64,000 nucleotides of DNA from DASSUW01 sp963830725 (GCA_963830725.1 CAWHNO010000002.1:62001-126000); one strand, 5' to 3'; numbered from the stretch's first letter, positions 1 to 10,527 are shown. The notes: generated by a model not told the origin, from the letters alone. Made by a program: numbers and translations.

Positions 1-988
1 CGCGGGCCACGACCGCCGAGGTCAGCGCCCCGGGCCACGCCCAGCCGACGCCGCCGGCGACCAGCGCGCCGACAACGACCGCGGCGGGCGCGTCGGCGAT
101 GAGCAGCACGAGGCCGCCGGCGCCGGCCAGCAGCATCCAGGAGACCGGCCGCAGCGGGTCGCCGCCCGCGCGGTCGAGCGCCAGCCCGAGCACGACGCGG
201 CTGGCGGCGGCGGCGAGACTCAGCCCGGCGAGCAGCAGGCCGGCCACGCCCTCGCCGATGCCGGTGTCGACCGCGTAGAGCACGATGAACGAGATCAGGC
301 CGGTGCCGGCCGCGCTGGCGAACATCGCCGTGACGGCGAGCGCGTGGACCGAGCTCAGCCCGCGCCTGCGCCCATCCGCTCGCTCAGAGGCGGGGCGGCG
401 GGCGGCGGTCGCGGGCGCCGCCAGGGCGGCGACCAGCGCCAGCGCCGCGGTCGCCACGAACGCCCAGCGCCAGCCGAACGGGATCGCCACGGCGGGCAGC
501 GCGAGCCCGGCGAACAGCGCCCCGACCGGTGCGCCGGCCTGCATCGCGCCGAAGGCCACGCCGTGGCGCGACTCCGGCACGTGGTGGTCGATCACCGCGC
601 TGGCGGCCGGCGCGGCGAGCGCGTTGCCGAACGCGCCGATCACCAGCAGCGCGACCAGCGCCGCCGCGGACTCGGCGAGGGCCGCGATGCCGAGACAGCA
701 CACCACGGTCGTCGCCCCGCCGGCGAGCATCGCCTGCCGCGCACCGAGGCGCTCGACGAGGTGCCCCGACGGCGGTGACGCGAACGCGCAGACGACGTAG
801 ACGATCGCCACCGCCACGCCGAGCGCGGCCTCGCTGAACGCGAAGTCGGCGTCGATCCGCGGCGCCAGGCTGGCGGCCAGGAAGCCGGGCAGCACGCCGC
901 CGACGACGTGCAGGATGCTCGTGACGAACGCACGCCGCGGATGGAAGCGATCCCCGGTGCCTGACAGGGAGTCGAACCCTACGGGCAA
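1..988 (-). CDS. MFS transporter (C-terminus beyond window edge)
   Basis: This is a polytopic membrane protein read continuously from about 988 to base 1 with no stop, so its C-terminus lies outside the window. About 329 residues are visible of a usual 400. Repeated hydrophobic, Ala/Gly/Val-rich segments alternate with short charged loops. The loop HLVERLGARQAMLAGG matches the conserved MFS motif-A position between helices 2 and 3, and later segments such as VIDHHVPESRHGVAFGAMQ fit a drug/solute MFS. The substrate cannot be told. The start is uncertain: the first in-frame start is TTG at 988, but its first codons overlap a tRNA T-arm-like sequence and no good ribosome binding site precedes it. 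A later start is possible. It is codirectional with the secreted nuclease gene upstream. Confidence 0.75.
   Translation of the reverse strand, partial: MPVGFDSLSGTGDRFHPRRAFVTSILHVVGGVLPGFLAASLAPRIDADFAFSEAALGVAVAIVYVVCAFASPPSGHLVERLGARQAMLAGGATTVVCCLGIAALAESAAALVALLVIGAFGNALAAPAASAVIDHHVPESRHGVAFGAMQAGAPVGALFAGLALPAVAIPFGWRWAFVATAALALVAALAAPATAARRPASERADGRRRGLSSVHALAVTAMFASAAGTGLISFIVLYAVDTGIGEGVAGLLLAGLSLAAAASRVVLGLALDRAGGDPLRPVSWMLLAGAGGLVLLIADAPAAVVVGALVAGGVGWAWPGALTSAVVAR
957..985 (-). other. tRNA T-arm/acceptor-like sequence, not a full tRNA
   Basis: On the minus strand this reads TAGGG, then the loop TTCGACT, then CCCTG: a five-pair T-stem (one T-G pair) with a canonical T-loop. It is followed by CAGGC, which could pair with a GCCTG about 50 bases upstream. 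No D-arm or anticodon arm can be folded in front of it, because the upstream bases are the end of the nuclease gene. It may be a tRNA 3' fragment left by an integration event, or chance. Confidence 0.3.
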
Positions 989-1006
989 CCAACGACGCGT
1001 CGCGTT

Positions 1007-2305
1007 TCAGCAGGCGCCGGTGCCGTAGGCGAAGCAGTCGAGCACGACGCCGCGGAAGCTGGTCACGCGGACCTTGTCGCCGCCGTTGTTGAGGATCGGG
1101 CCGACCTCGCCCCAGCCCTTCTCGAGCCGCGTGTCCTCGGCGGGGTCGCCGACCACGTCGATCGTCATCTCCTCGCCCGGAGCGAGCACCGAGTCGCGCG
1201 GGAAGGCGTAGCCGTAGGGCGGGCTCTCGAGCCGGTAGCCGTCGAGATCGATCGCGAACGCGGCCGTGTTGCGCACGGTCACGTGCTCGCGCCCGGTCGG
1301 CTTCGCGCTCACGTCGACCGCTCCCTGGTAGGGGTCGGTGCAGTTGGTGCGGCACGGGTAGGTCATGTACGCGCGCAGGTCGCCCTGGGGGTCGAACAGA
1401 TAGGCGCCGTCGCCGAGCGCCCGCTCGTCCCGGGTCGTGTTCTCGAACAGCGGCCACCTGCGGTTCCAGAAGAACTCGGTCCAGGTGTCGACCCCCTCGC
1501 CGGAGTAGACGGTCAGCGTCTCGCCGGGCGGCAGGGTGGCCCAGTCCGGGAAGAGGTAGCGGTGGACCGAGTCGCGCACCGACCAGCCGCCGAGATAGAC
1601 CGTGTTGACCGGGTCGAGGTTGCGGATCCGGATCCACTCGCCGTTGAGGAAGACCTCGTCGGCGCCGTCGGCGTCCGAGTTGACGAGCACGCGCAGCGGC
1701 GACTCGTCGTGGGGGCCGAGGCCGCAGTAGGTCGGGCTCCAGAGTCCGACCTGCTTCGCCGCGGCCTCCTCGGCGAGCCGGCTGTAGCCGGCGTTCCACG
1801 CCGACTCGCGGCGGTTCGGGAGCCAGAGGGCGTGGCCCTCGGAGATGAGGATGCGCCCGACGTCGCGCCAGCGGCCATTGATGCGGACGGCGACCGCACG
1901 CCGCGGGCGCAGGCCCGAGTGGCTCGCGGGGTCCAGGGCCGCGAGCCGCACCTGCCAGCGGCTGCGCCGGATCAGCTGCTCGAGCCGGCCCGTCGCCTCG
2001 AGCGCGTGGCATTCGCCGCGGCGGCGGCTGGCGATGCTGCTGTAGACGGTCTGCTCGGTCGCGTTGATGCCCGTCATCCGGACGTGGAGCCGCTTCGGCG
2101 AGCGGTCGCCCTTGACGTCGACATAGATCGTGTCGCCGTCGCTGATGTACGTGACCTTGCCGGTCCAGATCGTGCACAGGGCCTCGAAGTCCGGCGCCAG
2201 GCACGAGCCGACGCGCGCGTCGGCGTCCGGCGCGGCCGCGAGGGCGGCGCCGAGAGCGAGAGCGGTCAGACAGGCGAGAAGTCGGGACACGATCTGCAAG
2301 AACAC
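1007..2305 (-). CDS. Secreted thermonuclease-like protein with lamin-tail-type repeats
   Basis: The 432-residue protein begins with a clear Sec signal (residues 1-30, hydrophobic core LLACLTALALGAALAAA ending ADA). Residues about 48-190 resemble a staphylococcal-nuclease (SNase) fold: GKVTYISDGDTIYV is the usual first strand with the Ca-binding Asp-Thr, VRMTGINATEQ carries the Arg/Glu position, and RPRRAVAVRI supplies a second Arg. Two beta-sandwich segments follow (about 205-310 and 325-432) with the RVLVNSDADGADEVFLNGEWIRIRN and HVTVRNTAAFAIDLDGYRLE patterns of lamin tail domains (LTD). Such SNase-LTD proteins are known as secreted nucleases in actinobacteria. Cysteines near the C-terminus (PCRTNC, DCFAYGTGAC) suggest extracytoplasmic disulfides. 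The gene is intact and the start gives a complete signal peptide. Confidence 0.8.
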   Translation of the reverse strand: MFLQIVSRLLACLTALALGAALAAAPDADARVGSCLAPDFEALCTIWTGKVTYISDGDTIYVDVKGDRSPKRLHVRMTGINATEQTVYSSIASRRRGECHALEATGRLEQLIRRSRWQVRLAALDPASHSGLRPRRAVAVRINGRWRDVGRILISEGHALWLPNRRESAWNAGYSRLAEEAAAKQVGLWSPTYCGLGPHDESPLRVLVNSDADGADEVFLNGEWIRIRNLDPVNTVYLGGWSVRDSVHRYLFPDWATLPPGETLTVYSGEGVDTWTEFFWNRRWPLFENTTRDERALGDGAYLFDPQGDLRAYMTYPCRTNCTDPYQGAVDVSAKPTGREHVTVRNTAAFAIDLDGYRLESPPYGYAFPRDSVLAPGEEMTIDVVGDPAEDTRLEKGWGEVGPILNNGGDKVRVTSFRGVVLDCFAYGTGAC

Positions 2306-2329
2306 GGCCCGCGCGCCGTCGTTGCGGCC

Positions 2330-3073
2330 TCAGCGGGAGCGGAGGCGCGCCCAGAGGCTGCGCGCCGGCGGGCGCCGGTCGAGCTGGCGCTTGAGCTCGA
2401 GATCACCGTAGCGCCCGGTCAGGTCCACGAACGCATGACCGCTGTCAGCGGCCTTCTCGATCAGGAACTGCTTGTGCGGGAGCCCGTAGATCCGCGCACC
2501 GACGGCCTCGGCGAAGTGAACGGCGAGCGGGAACACGAGCGTCGGCTCGTACTGCTCGCTGTGCTGCCAGATCGAGGGGCTGAAATCGTCGCCGCCGAGC
2601 CAGCCGCCCTCGCGGAGCTTCGGGAACACCTTGATCAGGTCGACGGTGATCCCGCGCAGCGTGTGGTCGCCGTCGACGTAGGCGAAGTCGAGCGATCCGT
2701 CGGGTATGCGGTCGATCACCTCGGCGGTCGTGCCGCGCAGCACGACGCGCTTGCTCTCGTGCGCGGCGGTGCGCTCCATCGACTCGTCGAAGAAGCCCTC
2801 GAACACCTCGTCGGACTTGTTGGCGGGCTTGTTCCAGTCCGCCAGGTTGCGCCACGGATCGATCAGGTAGTAGGTCGAGATGGCGGGGCAGCCGTCCAGC
2901 ATGCGGGCGGCGAACTGCCCGCGGTAGACGCCGATCTCGGCCACGGTGGCCGCCTCCGTCTCGCGCAGGAAGCGCGTCCACAGGTCGACGCGCGATGAGC
3001 CGCTCCACTCGCGCAGCCGCTGCTCGTCGACGGTCACCGGCGCACGAGCCTGCGTTTCGCCCGCCACGCCCAT
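2330..3073 (-). CDS. Class I SAM-dependent methyltransferase (Methyltransf_24-like)
   Basis: A 247-residue soluble protein. EIGVYRGQFAARMLDG (about residues 42-57) is the SAM-binding motif I. DGSLDFAYVDGDHTLRG is the acidic post-motif loop typical of the Methyltransf_24 type found in glycan and surface-polymer loci, followed by FPKLREGGWLGGDDF. The target is probably a sugar or polyol residue, but nothing in the sequence fixes it. The start overlaps the end of the upstream sulfotransferase gene by 40 bases, so the two are likely co-transcribed as the distal part of the minus-strand polymer operon. It is one of the last intact frames before the frameshifted zone. Confidence 0.75.
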   Translation of the reverse strand: MGVAGETQARAPVTVDEQRLREWSGSSRVDLWTRFLRETEAATVAEIGVYRGQFAARMLDGCPAISTYYLIDPWRNLADWNKPANKSDEVFEGFFDESMERTAAHESKRVVLRGTTAEVIDRIPDGSLDFAYVDGDHTLRGITVDLIKVFPKLREGGWLGGDDFSPSIWQHSEQYEPTLVFPLAVHFAEAVGARIYGLPHKQFLIEKAADSGHAFVDLTGRYGDLELKRQLDRRPPARSLWARLRSR

Positions 3074-4006
3074 CGGCGTGCCGCGCTCGGCTTCGGCGCC
3101 GGGGGCGCGGCACGCAGGGCGGCGAGCTGCCGGCGGAGCTCCCGGGCACGGCCGGCGAGGTCGCCGATCCGCTCGGACCGCTCGATCAGCCGCCCCACCT
3201 CCGCGACGGCCTCGTCGCCGTACCGATCCGACGCGTCGAGCCCGCCGGGGACCGCGTCGGCATAGCCGAAGGCCTCGAAGTCGCTCTTGTACAACTTCCG
3301 GCAGGCCTCCTGGACGGCCGGGCCGAACAGCGACGCGATCGGCGGCAGCGGCGTCTCGTTCGCGCGCCGGAGCGTCAACGGCTCGCCTTCGTACCCGCGC
3401 GCCCGCAGGTGCCGCTCGAAGTCCTCGAGGAGCTGCGCGAGCTCGCTCGTGCGGTAGATCCGCGTGTAGTCCATCCGCTTCGGCGCGAGCAGCCGGCGCT
3501 GCGGGGCGAAGTGGCGGTTGCGCATGAGCGGCGCACGACCGTCGGCCAGCGCCACGGCGAAGCGCTCGAAGTCCTCGACGACGTCGTCACCGCTGCGCGG
3601 GATCCGCGGGAACCAGTCCGCGTCGCCGTAGTCGTCGACCCAGGCCGGCTCGCGCAGCAGCAGCTTGGACTGCCAGGCCGAGAACAGGCGCGCGACCGGG
3701 TGCCGGACGACGGCGAACACGAACCAGCCACCGTCGGGCGCGATCTCGGCGAGCGCCTCGTCCGGCAGCGACGCGGCCGTCGGCGTGTGCTGCCACAGGC
3801 GCCGCTGGTGGATCGTCATGGGGCGCGTCACCTCGCCCCACAGCGCGCGGTGGAACCGCGTCGGGCCGCTCGTCCTGGAGGTCGGCGACGAGCCACTTCA
3901 GGCTCGTGCAGGCGGCCTTGTTGACGGAGACGTACAGCGCCTGCCAGCGTGGCATCACGTAGGTGGCGAGCGGGTATCCGGGCAGCTGCTCTCGTCGCAT
4001 GGTCAC
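3034..4006 (-). CDS. Sulfotransferase (Sulfotransfer_2-like), one frameshift near 3860
   Basis: Two open frames together give a complete enzyme of about 320 residues. The N-terminal frame (about 4006-3862) carries YVSVNKAACTSLKWLV, the 5'-phosphosulfate-binding loop of PAPS-dependent sulfotransferases. The C-terminal frame (3860-3034) carries FAVVRHPVARLFSAW, the 3'-phosphate-binding motif. Joining requires ignoring one base, after which the protein reads on through FHRALWGEVTRPM. The GTG at 4006 overlaps the stop of the GT2/TagF gene as GTGA; the ATG at 4000 is an alternative start. It would transfer sulfate from PAPS to a sugar or polyol of the polymer. The C-terminus is Arg/Lys-rich. Family assignment is strong; the acceptor is unknown. 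Confidence 0.75.
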
Positions 4007-7000
4007 CAGGCGAACAGGCGGTCGACCACCCGCGCGGACGCGCCGCCGTCGTCGAGCTCGCAGAACCGCTCGCGGAACGCGCGGTAGCGCTCCGCGTGCG
4101 CGGCCTGTACGCCGTCGAGGTCGCGCAGCGCGTCGGCGACCTCGTCGGTCGTGCGCAGCAGCGGGCCCGGCACGGCGTCGACGAAATCGAGGTAGAAGCC
4201 GCGGATCTCCTCGGCGTAGGCGTCGAGGTCGTAGGTGTAGAACAGCATCGGGCGCCCGGTGTTGGCGAAGTCGACCATCATCGACGAGTAGTCCGTCACC
4301 AGCACGTCGGCGGCCAGCAGCAGCTCGGTCCCGTCGCCGTAGTCGGACACGTCGCGCACGAAGCCGTCGGCGGTCGCGGGCGCCGCGTCGACGACGTAGT
4401 GGTGCTTGCGGAACAGGATCACCGTGTCCGGCCCGACGGCCTGCCGCAGGCGCTCGAGGTCCAGCCGCAGGTCGAGCCGGTAGCGGCCGCGCCGGTCGGT
4501 GACCTGGTCGCGGTAGGTCGGCGCGTAGAGCACGGTGCGGACGCCGTCGGGGATGCCGAGCCGGGCGCGCAGCGCGCGGCCCGCCGCCTCGCGGTCGGCG
4601 CCCGCGAGCACGTCCACGCGCGGATAGCCGGTCTCCAGCATCTCCCCCTCGATCGCGTACGCGCGGCGCAGGATCGGGGTCGAGAAGCGGTTGGGCGAGA
4701 GCACGTACTGCCAGTTGGCCACCTGCTGCTCCCAGCGGCGCTGGAAGCGGCGGACGGTGCGACGCATGTCCGACACGTCGAAGCCGAGGCGCTTGAGCGG
4801 CGTGCCGTGCCAGGTCTGCAGGCACACCTGGTCCTCGCGGCGGACGAACCAGTCCGGGAAGTGGTCGTTGGTGACCACGTAGCGGGCGCGCGCGAGCGCC
4901 TCGTGGTACTCGCGGCTGCCCTCGCGCAGCACGTGCGCGCTGTCCGGGACCGCGGCCTGGCCGTCGCGCACGACCCACAGGTGCTCCAGCGGCGCGCCGC
5001 GGCGCACGAGCTCCTCGTGGATCGCGCGCGGGCTGTCGGAGTACTGCCGGCCGAGGAAGCTGGTGTAGACCACCGCGTCGCGCAGGGGCTCGGCTCGGCT
5101 CGGCGCGTAGGCCGTGGCCCGCAGCCGGCGCTGGTTGAACGGTCCTCGCTCGTCGTCGTCGAGGTCGCGCGCGACGGCGAGCACGGCGCGGTGGTCGGCG
5201 CCGATCGTGAGCGCGAACGCCTTGTGGCCGACGACTGTGCGCAGCGGCAGCCGGCCCCACAGCTCGCGGGCGACCGTGACCGGCCTCGGCGCGCGCAGCT
5301 CCCACGCGCCCTCGGCGAGCGGGAGCGGACCGGAGAGCGTGGGCACCGCGGCGGCCGCCACCGTCGCGCTCCCGCGGTCGAGCGGGAACGTGTGGCGGGT
5401 GCCGCGCTCGGCCTGTCGGAGCTCGAGCGCGTCGCCGAGCGCGTCGTCGAGGGTCAGCTCCAGCGTGCCGTCCTCGCGGAGTCGGGCGTCGGTCAGCCGG
5501 GGCCGCGGCTCGCCCTCGAGCAGCGTGGCCCCGCTTCGGCCGGCAGCCAGCGCGACCTCGCGGGCGTCCGCGCGCCAGCGGGCCTCGTCCACTTCGTCGC
5601 CGAGCGTCAGGGGGGTGCGGCGGCCCTGCTCGGCGACGTGCAGCGCCCACACGCTCTGCTCGTCCTCCCCGGGCGGCAGCTTCGCCTCGTGCAATCGGGC
5701 CAGGGGCACCCGTGCGGTGAAGCCCGGGCCCGTGGCCTGCAGCCGGAAGCGCAGCCTGCGACCGTCGCTCTCGCGCCTCGCCTCGACCGCGGGCTTCTCG
5801 CCCTCCGGCGGGAGCCGCAGCGTCCCGCTCAGCTCGACCACGCCCTCCTCGGCGAGCCGCTGCCCGGTCAGCGTCGCGGACTGGCGCGAGACGGCCACGG
5901 TGGCCTCGCCCTCGGCCGAGACGGCGGCGGTCACGTCGTGCTCGCCCGCCTCGATCCGCAGCGCGCGCAGCGGCCGGCCGCCCGGCACCAGGAAGCGCGA
6001 GCGGCGGCGCTTGACGCCCGCCACGCGGACGGTCAGGTACAGGTCCCAGCTCCCCTTGCGGCGCCGCAGCCGGCGCGGGTCGAGCGTCGCCTCGAAGCCC
6101 GACCACGAGACGTCGCTGCCCAGGCCCTGCGGAGCGTTGGCCGTCGCGTCCGGGCGCTCCGTCGCGCGTGTGGGCAGCCGGACCGCGGAGGTGATCAGCC
6201 GCACGCGGCGCAGGCGGCCCGGACGCAGCGCGGATACCTCGACCTTCTGTGACCCCGGCTCGGGAGCCCCGACGCCGGTCACGTACGCATGGCCGGCGAT
6301 GCGGATCCCGTCGCCGTCGCGCTCGAGCGTCTCGAGCGCCGCGCGCAGGCTCAGCTCGCCTTCGAGCCGGTACACGGACGCGGGGATCTTCAGGCGCTCG
6401 TCGGTCCGGAACGGGTAGTCGCCGTACCAGCGGCCGCGCTCGCGGACGGGCGGCGTGCCCGCCATCTCCTGCTTCTCGAATCGCAGCACCTCGATCAGTT
6501 CCGGCACCAGCCGTCGCCGGACGAGGTGCCATTTGAGCCGCTCGATCGCCGGCAGCGGGTCGTAGATCGCGCTTGTCCGCCCCGTCCAGGTACGCGTTGA
6601 CGCGGTCCATGAACAGCTCGACGTAGGCGTCGTCGGCGCCCTCGAGGACGTTCACGTAGTAGCGCAGGTCGTCGGCGACGACGCTCTCGTCGTACCAGCG
6701 CTTGGCCCGCCGCGGCCCCTGCCGCTCGAGGTGGTCGCTGACGTCCTGGATCGCCTGCAGGCGGTCGAGCAGCGCACGCTGTTCGAGCCGCCGCTGGGTG
6801 ATCGACAGGTCGCCGCCCTCGCGGATGCGCCAGAAGTAGACGGGGTCGGCGATCACGTCGACCGACGAGGCGAGGAAGTGCGCCGGCACGGTGACCGGGA
6901 TGTCCTCGTTGAGCCGTCCCTCGGGGAAGCGGAAGCCGTGGCGGTCCCAGAACGAGCGCCGCCAGAGCTTGTTCCAGGCGGTCCGGTCGGCGATCAGGGG

Positions 7001-7456
7001 CCGGTACTTCGTCACGTGCGTGCGCAGCCGGGTCTCGGCGAACGCGCGCGCCAGGAACGGCGACTGCGCGGTGCCGAACCGCGTCAGCCGGTGCACGTTG
7101 CCGGTCGCGAAGTCGGACCCCGTCTTCTCGAGCGCGCCCAGCAGCAGCTCGTACGAGTTCGGCGGCAGCACGTCGTCGCTGTCCAGGAACGCGAGGTAGC
7201 GCCCGCCGGCGGCATCGGTTCCCGTGTTGCGCGCGCGGCTCAGGCCGCCGTTCGGCTGCGTGACGAGCCGGAACCGCTCGTCGCGGCGCGCGAACGACTC
7301 GGCGATCGCGGCGCTGTCGTCGGTCGAGCCGTCGTCGACCATGATGACCTCGAGCTCCCGCACCGTCTGGCGCTCGACCGACGCCAGGCACTCCTCCAGG
7401 AACGCCTCGACGTTGTAGATCGGCACGACGACGCTGATCTGGGGCACCGCGGCCAT
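4003..7456 (-). CDS. GT2 glycosyltransferase fused to TagF-like CDP-glycerol glycerophosphotransferase, one frameshift near 6570
   Basis: About 1,150 residues. Residues 1-230 form a GT-A family 2 glycosyltransferase: VVPIYNVEAFLEECLASV, VIMVDDGSTDDS, and the metal-binding segment YLAFLDSDDVLP. After a helical linker, residues about 330-760 are beta-rich and of unknown role. The last 350 residues are a CDP-glycerol:glycerophosphotransferase domain with QTWHGTPLKRLG and LVTDYSSMMVDFANTG, as in TagB/TagF wall teichoic acid enzymes. A +1 step near 6570 (after DGADK, resuming AIYDPLPAIERLKWHL) is the only break. The ATG at 7456 sits two bases from the sulfotransferase stop. The N-terminal 550 residues are paralogous to the gene at 24,414-26,276. 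It probably adds sugars and poly(alditol phosphate) at the cytoplasmic membrane face. Confidence 0.8.
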
Positions 7457-7457
7457 C

Positions 7458-8474
7458 TTACGAGCGGGTTCGCACGGCGCTCAGCGCACTGCGCAGGCGG
7501 CGCCGGTACCGCTTCGGGATCCGGCGCGCGATGCGCACGCGCAGCGGCACCGGCGGCGACGACCCCTGCGACGCCTGGGCGAGGCCGCGGCGTCGCGCGG
7601 CGGACACGGACGAATGGGCGATCGCCTCCGCCTCCGCGTAGATCGCGCCGTACCGCTCGCGAGCGGCGTCGAGCTCCGGCACCGGTGCGGCGGCGTCGCC
7701 GTCCGGCCCCGCCAGGCCCTGGATCCGCTCCCACACCTCGTCGGCCAGCTCGCGCACGCGCGGCGGCACCTCGAGCGACTCCCAGCCGACCCGCTCGCGG
7801 TGCAGCGCCGGGTCGACGAAGCGGTCGACCTCGGGGTGGGACGACCGCTCGACGGCCGCCAGGTCGCCCGCGCCGATCATGCGCCCGGTCCGGCGGATCT
7901 CGGACTCCCAGTCGCGCAGCAGGTCCTCGTAGCGGACGAACGACCGCGGGGCCCCGCGCGTGGCCTGCTCGGTCTGCAGGATCAGGCTGACCCACGCGCC
8001 GGCGCGGCTGGCGGCGGACTGGGCGGGGCCGTAGTACTTGCGCGCGCTGGTGACGATCTCGGCCGGATGGCGCAGCATCGTCACGAAGGACGTGGTGGCC
8101 CCGAGCTCGGCCGCACTGCGCATCCACAGCGGCAGGAACCAGACGGTGCGGGGGTCCTTGACCACCAGGCCCTCCGCGACGGCGAACTGCTCGCCGAGCC
8201 ACGCGGTCAGCTGCCGCTGCGCCGCCGGCGCGTCGCGGCCCGCGATCTCGATCGCCTCCGGGCGCGCGTCATTCACGGTCACCGAGCGCCGCTGCAGCAG
8301 CCGTGTGTGGAAGTCGACCACCCAGCGCGGCTCGCCGAAGCCGCGCGGGTTCGTCTCGTCCGCCTTGACCTCGGGCTGCGGGATATGGAAGCCGAGCTGC
8401 CCGAGGATGCCGGCCATCAGGCTCGTCCCGCTGCGCCCGACGCCGACGACGAGCAGCAGCCGACGCTCGCTCAT
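7458..8474 (-). CDS. Sulfotransferase family protein
   Basis: An intact 338-residue protein. LVVGVGRSGTSLMAGILG near the N-terminus is the 5'-phosphosulfate-binding loop, and FVTMLRHPAEIVTSARKYYG (about residues 135-155) is the 3'-phosphate-binding motif, so PAPS-dependent sulfation is the expected reaction. The C-terminal 40 residues are strongly basic (RIARRIPKRYRRRLR), which could hold the protein at the membrane. It starts four bases inside the stop of the upstream GT2/TagF gene (ATGA overlap) and is followed two bases later by the next one, so it lies between two phosphoalditol polymerases. Some members of this family are not sulfotransferases in the strict sense, so the exact reaction is less sure than the fold. 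Confidence 0.8.
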   Translation of the reverse strand: MSERRLLLVVGVGRSGTSLMAGILGQLGFHIPQPEVKADETNPRGFGEPRWVVDFHTRLLQRRSVTVNDARPEAIEIAGRDAPAAQRQLTAWLGEQFAVAEGLVVKDPRTVWFLPLWMRSAAELGATTSFVTMLRHPAEIVTSARKYYGPAQSAASRAGAWVSLILQTEQATRGAPRSFVRYEDLLRDWESEIRRTGRMIGAGDLAAVERSSHPEVDRFVDPALHRERVGWESLEVPPRVRELADEVWERIQGLAGPDGDAAAPVPELDAARERYGAIYAEAEAIAHSSVSAARRRGLAQASQGSSPPVPLRVRIARRIPKRYRRRLRSALSAVRTRS

Positions 8475-10524
8475 CGCGCCCGCGAGGCGACGGCGCGCGC
8501 CGGGGCCTCGCGCTCCGAGAGCCAGACCCGCCGGACGACCCGCTCGGCGGCGCGGCCGTCCTCGAGCGAGCAGAACCGGGCGCGGAAGGCGGCCCGCCGC
8601 GCGCCGCCTCGGCGCCCCAGGCGGCGCGCGACGCCAGCGCGTCGATCAGCTCCTCCTCCGTCCGCGCGACCGTGCCCGGCGGCTCCGACGGGCAGGTCGA
8701 AGTAGACGCCCCGCAATGCGCGGTAGACCTCCCAGTCGGGTGCGTGGATGACGATCGGGCGGTCGAGCACGGCGTAGTCGAACATGATCGAGGAGTAGTC
8801 GGTGACCAGCACGTCCGCCGCCAGGCACAGCTCCTCGATGGACGGGTGGGAGGCGACGTCGCGGATCCTTCCGGTGTCGTGCAGCTCGCGCACGAGCGGG
8901 CCGGGATCATAGAAGTAGTGCACCCGGGCGAGCACGACGTGGTCGCTCCCGAGCGCGTCGGCGAGGCGCGCGATGTCCAGCGTCGGCACGTACCCCGGCT
9001 GGTACTCGCGGTGGGTCGGCGCGTACAGCACGGCGGTCTGGTGCGGCTCGATCTCGAGCTCGCCCCGGACGCGCCGCACGACCTCGTCCGACGCGGTGGC
9101 CAGCACGTCGTTGCGCGGGTAGCCGACCTCGAGCGTCTCGTAGGAGCCCGGGTAGACGCGCTCCCAGATCGGCGTCGTGTACGGGTTCGCGGACACGCTG
9201 AGGTCCCAGCGGCCGACGCGGCGCAGCAGCGCGTCGAAGTTCATCCGGCGGCCGGCGACCGGCGTGTCGCGTTGGTCGAGCCCCATGTACTTGAGCGGCG
9301 TGCCGTGGTGGGTCTCGACGTGCACGGTGCCCTCGCGCTTGACGAGGTGGTCCGGGAAGTTGACGTTGTTGACGAAGTACTTCGCGCGCGCGATCAGGTC
9401 GAAGTACTCGCGCGTGCCGGCGATCACGAAGTCGACACCGGCCGGCATCGAGGCGGCCTCCTGCCGCTTGACGACCCAGACGCCGCGCACCTCCGGCACG
9501 AGCTCGCGCGCCTTCTCGTAGATCGCGCGCGGGTTGCATGCGTAGCCGCGGAACCAGTACGCGGCGTAGACGGCGAGCTGCGGGTCGATCGGCTCGCGCA
9601 GCCGCGCACGGTAGTGGCGCTCGAGGCCGCGCTCGCGTGCGCGCGCCTTCATCCGGCGGCGCAGGCGGCGCGGCGAGGTACGCCGGGCCCGCGCCTCCTC
9701 GAGCAGCCGGAACGCCGCGTAGGCGTCCCGCTCGACGAGCCGCCATCGCAACCGGCCGACGCGCCCGCGCGGACGCGCCTCGCGGCCGGTCGCGTGCCGC
9801 CGCAGGCTCTCGGCCATGCGGTGGAAGAACTCGCGCCGCTGCTCGTCGGGCAGCCGCCGGAGCAGTTCGAGCTGATGGCGCACCATGGCGGGCACCACGA
9901 GTGCGGCGTCGGGCGCCGAGGCCAGCACCGCGTCGTAGCGGTCGAAGACGTCGAGGGGCGCGGGGCCCGGGCCGACGGGCAGCGTGCGCACGTAGCAGGT
10001 CGCGGTCTCGGCCGCGATCCGCTCGGCGCCGAGCAGGGCGGGCCAGGTCAGCGTGAGCTCGCCGTGCCCGCCGGGGCTGAAGCGCCCGCCGGTCGCGCGG
10101 ACGTGCTCGCGGCGCAGCACCTTGTTCCAGGTCCGCGGCGCGGCGTCGGCGAGGCCGGGGCGCGCAGACCAGTGGTGGCAGTCGCGTCGGCGACCCTCCG
10201 CAGCAGCCGGCGGTGCGGCCCCTCGTGCGTGCGGCCGGCGGCGTCGATCGTCGAGTGGTGCACGACGAGCACGTCCGGCTCGGTCGCGTCCAGGCGCGCC
10301 GCGACGTGCGCGAGCGAGCCGGGCAGCAGCACGTCGCGCGGCTCGACGAACCACACGTAGTCGCCGCTCGCCTCTTCGAGCGCCTGGTTGCGCGACTCCG
10401 CGCTCGCGTCGGCGGTCGTCAGCAGCTCGACGCCGCCGTGCCCCTGGCTGAGGACGGAGGCGCGCGACGCGTCGAGCAGGCTCGCGTCGTCATGGCCGAC
10501 CAGGATCACGCTCAGCCTGTCCAT
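8471..10524 (-). CDS. GT2-like/TagF-like CDP-glycerol glycerophosphotransferase, frameshifted
   Basis: About 684 residues once breaks are bridged. The start (ATG 10524) opens a GT2-like domain (LSVILVGHDDASLLDAS, then SRNQALEEASGDYVWFVEP); the usual DxD is replaced by EPRD, so this domain may be degenerate. From about residue 290 it is a TagB/TagF-type domain: KYFVNNVNFPDHLVKREG, ETHHGTPLKYMG and DVLVTDYSSIMFDYAVLD. Frame breaks lie near 10,180 (a +2 step, or one missing base), 8690 (+1) and 8605 (+2). The short middle segment SEPPGTVARTEEELIDAL is read in a third frame. The gene belongs to the minus-strand polymer operon and probably polymerises or primes a phosphoalditol chain. Confidence 0.7.
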
Positions 10525-10527
10525 CCG

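Noticed and set aside
957..985. A complete tRNA gene on the minus strand
   Set aside because: Only a T-arm and a weak acceptor-like pairing can be formed; the required D-arm and anticodon arm do not fold and the upstream bases belong to a coding gene.
384..2204. 606-codon minus-strand frame overlapping the nuclease and MFS genes
   Set aside because: Arg/Pro-rich out-of-frame shadow of the nuclease gene with no recognisable domain.
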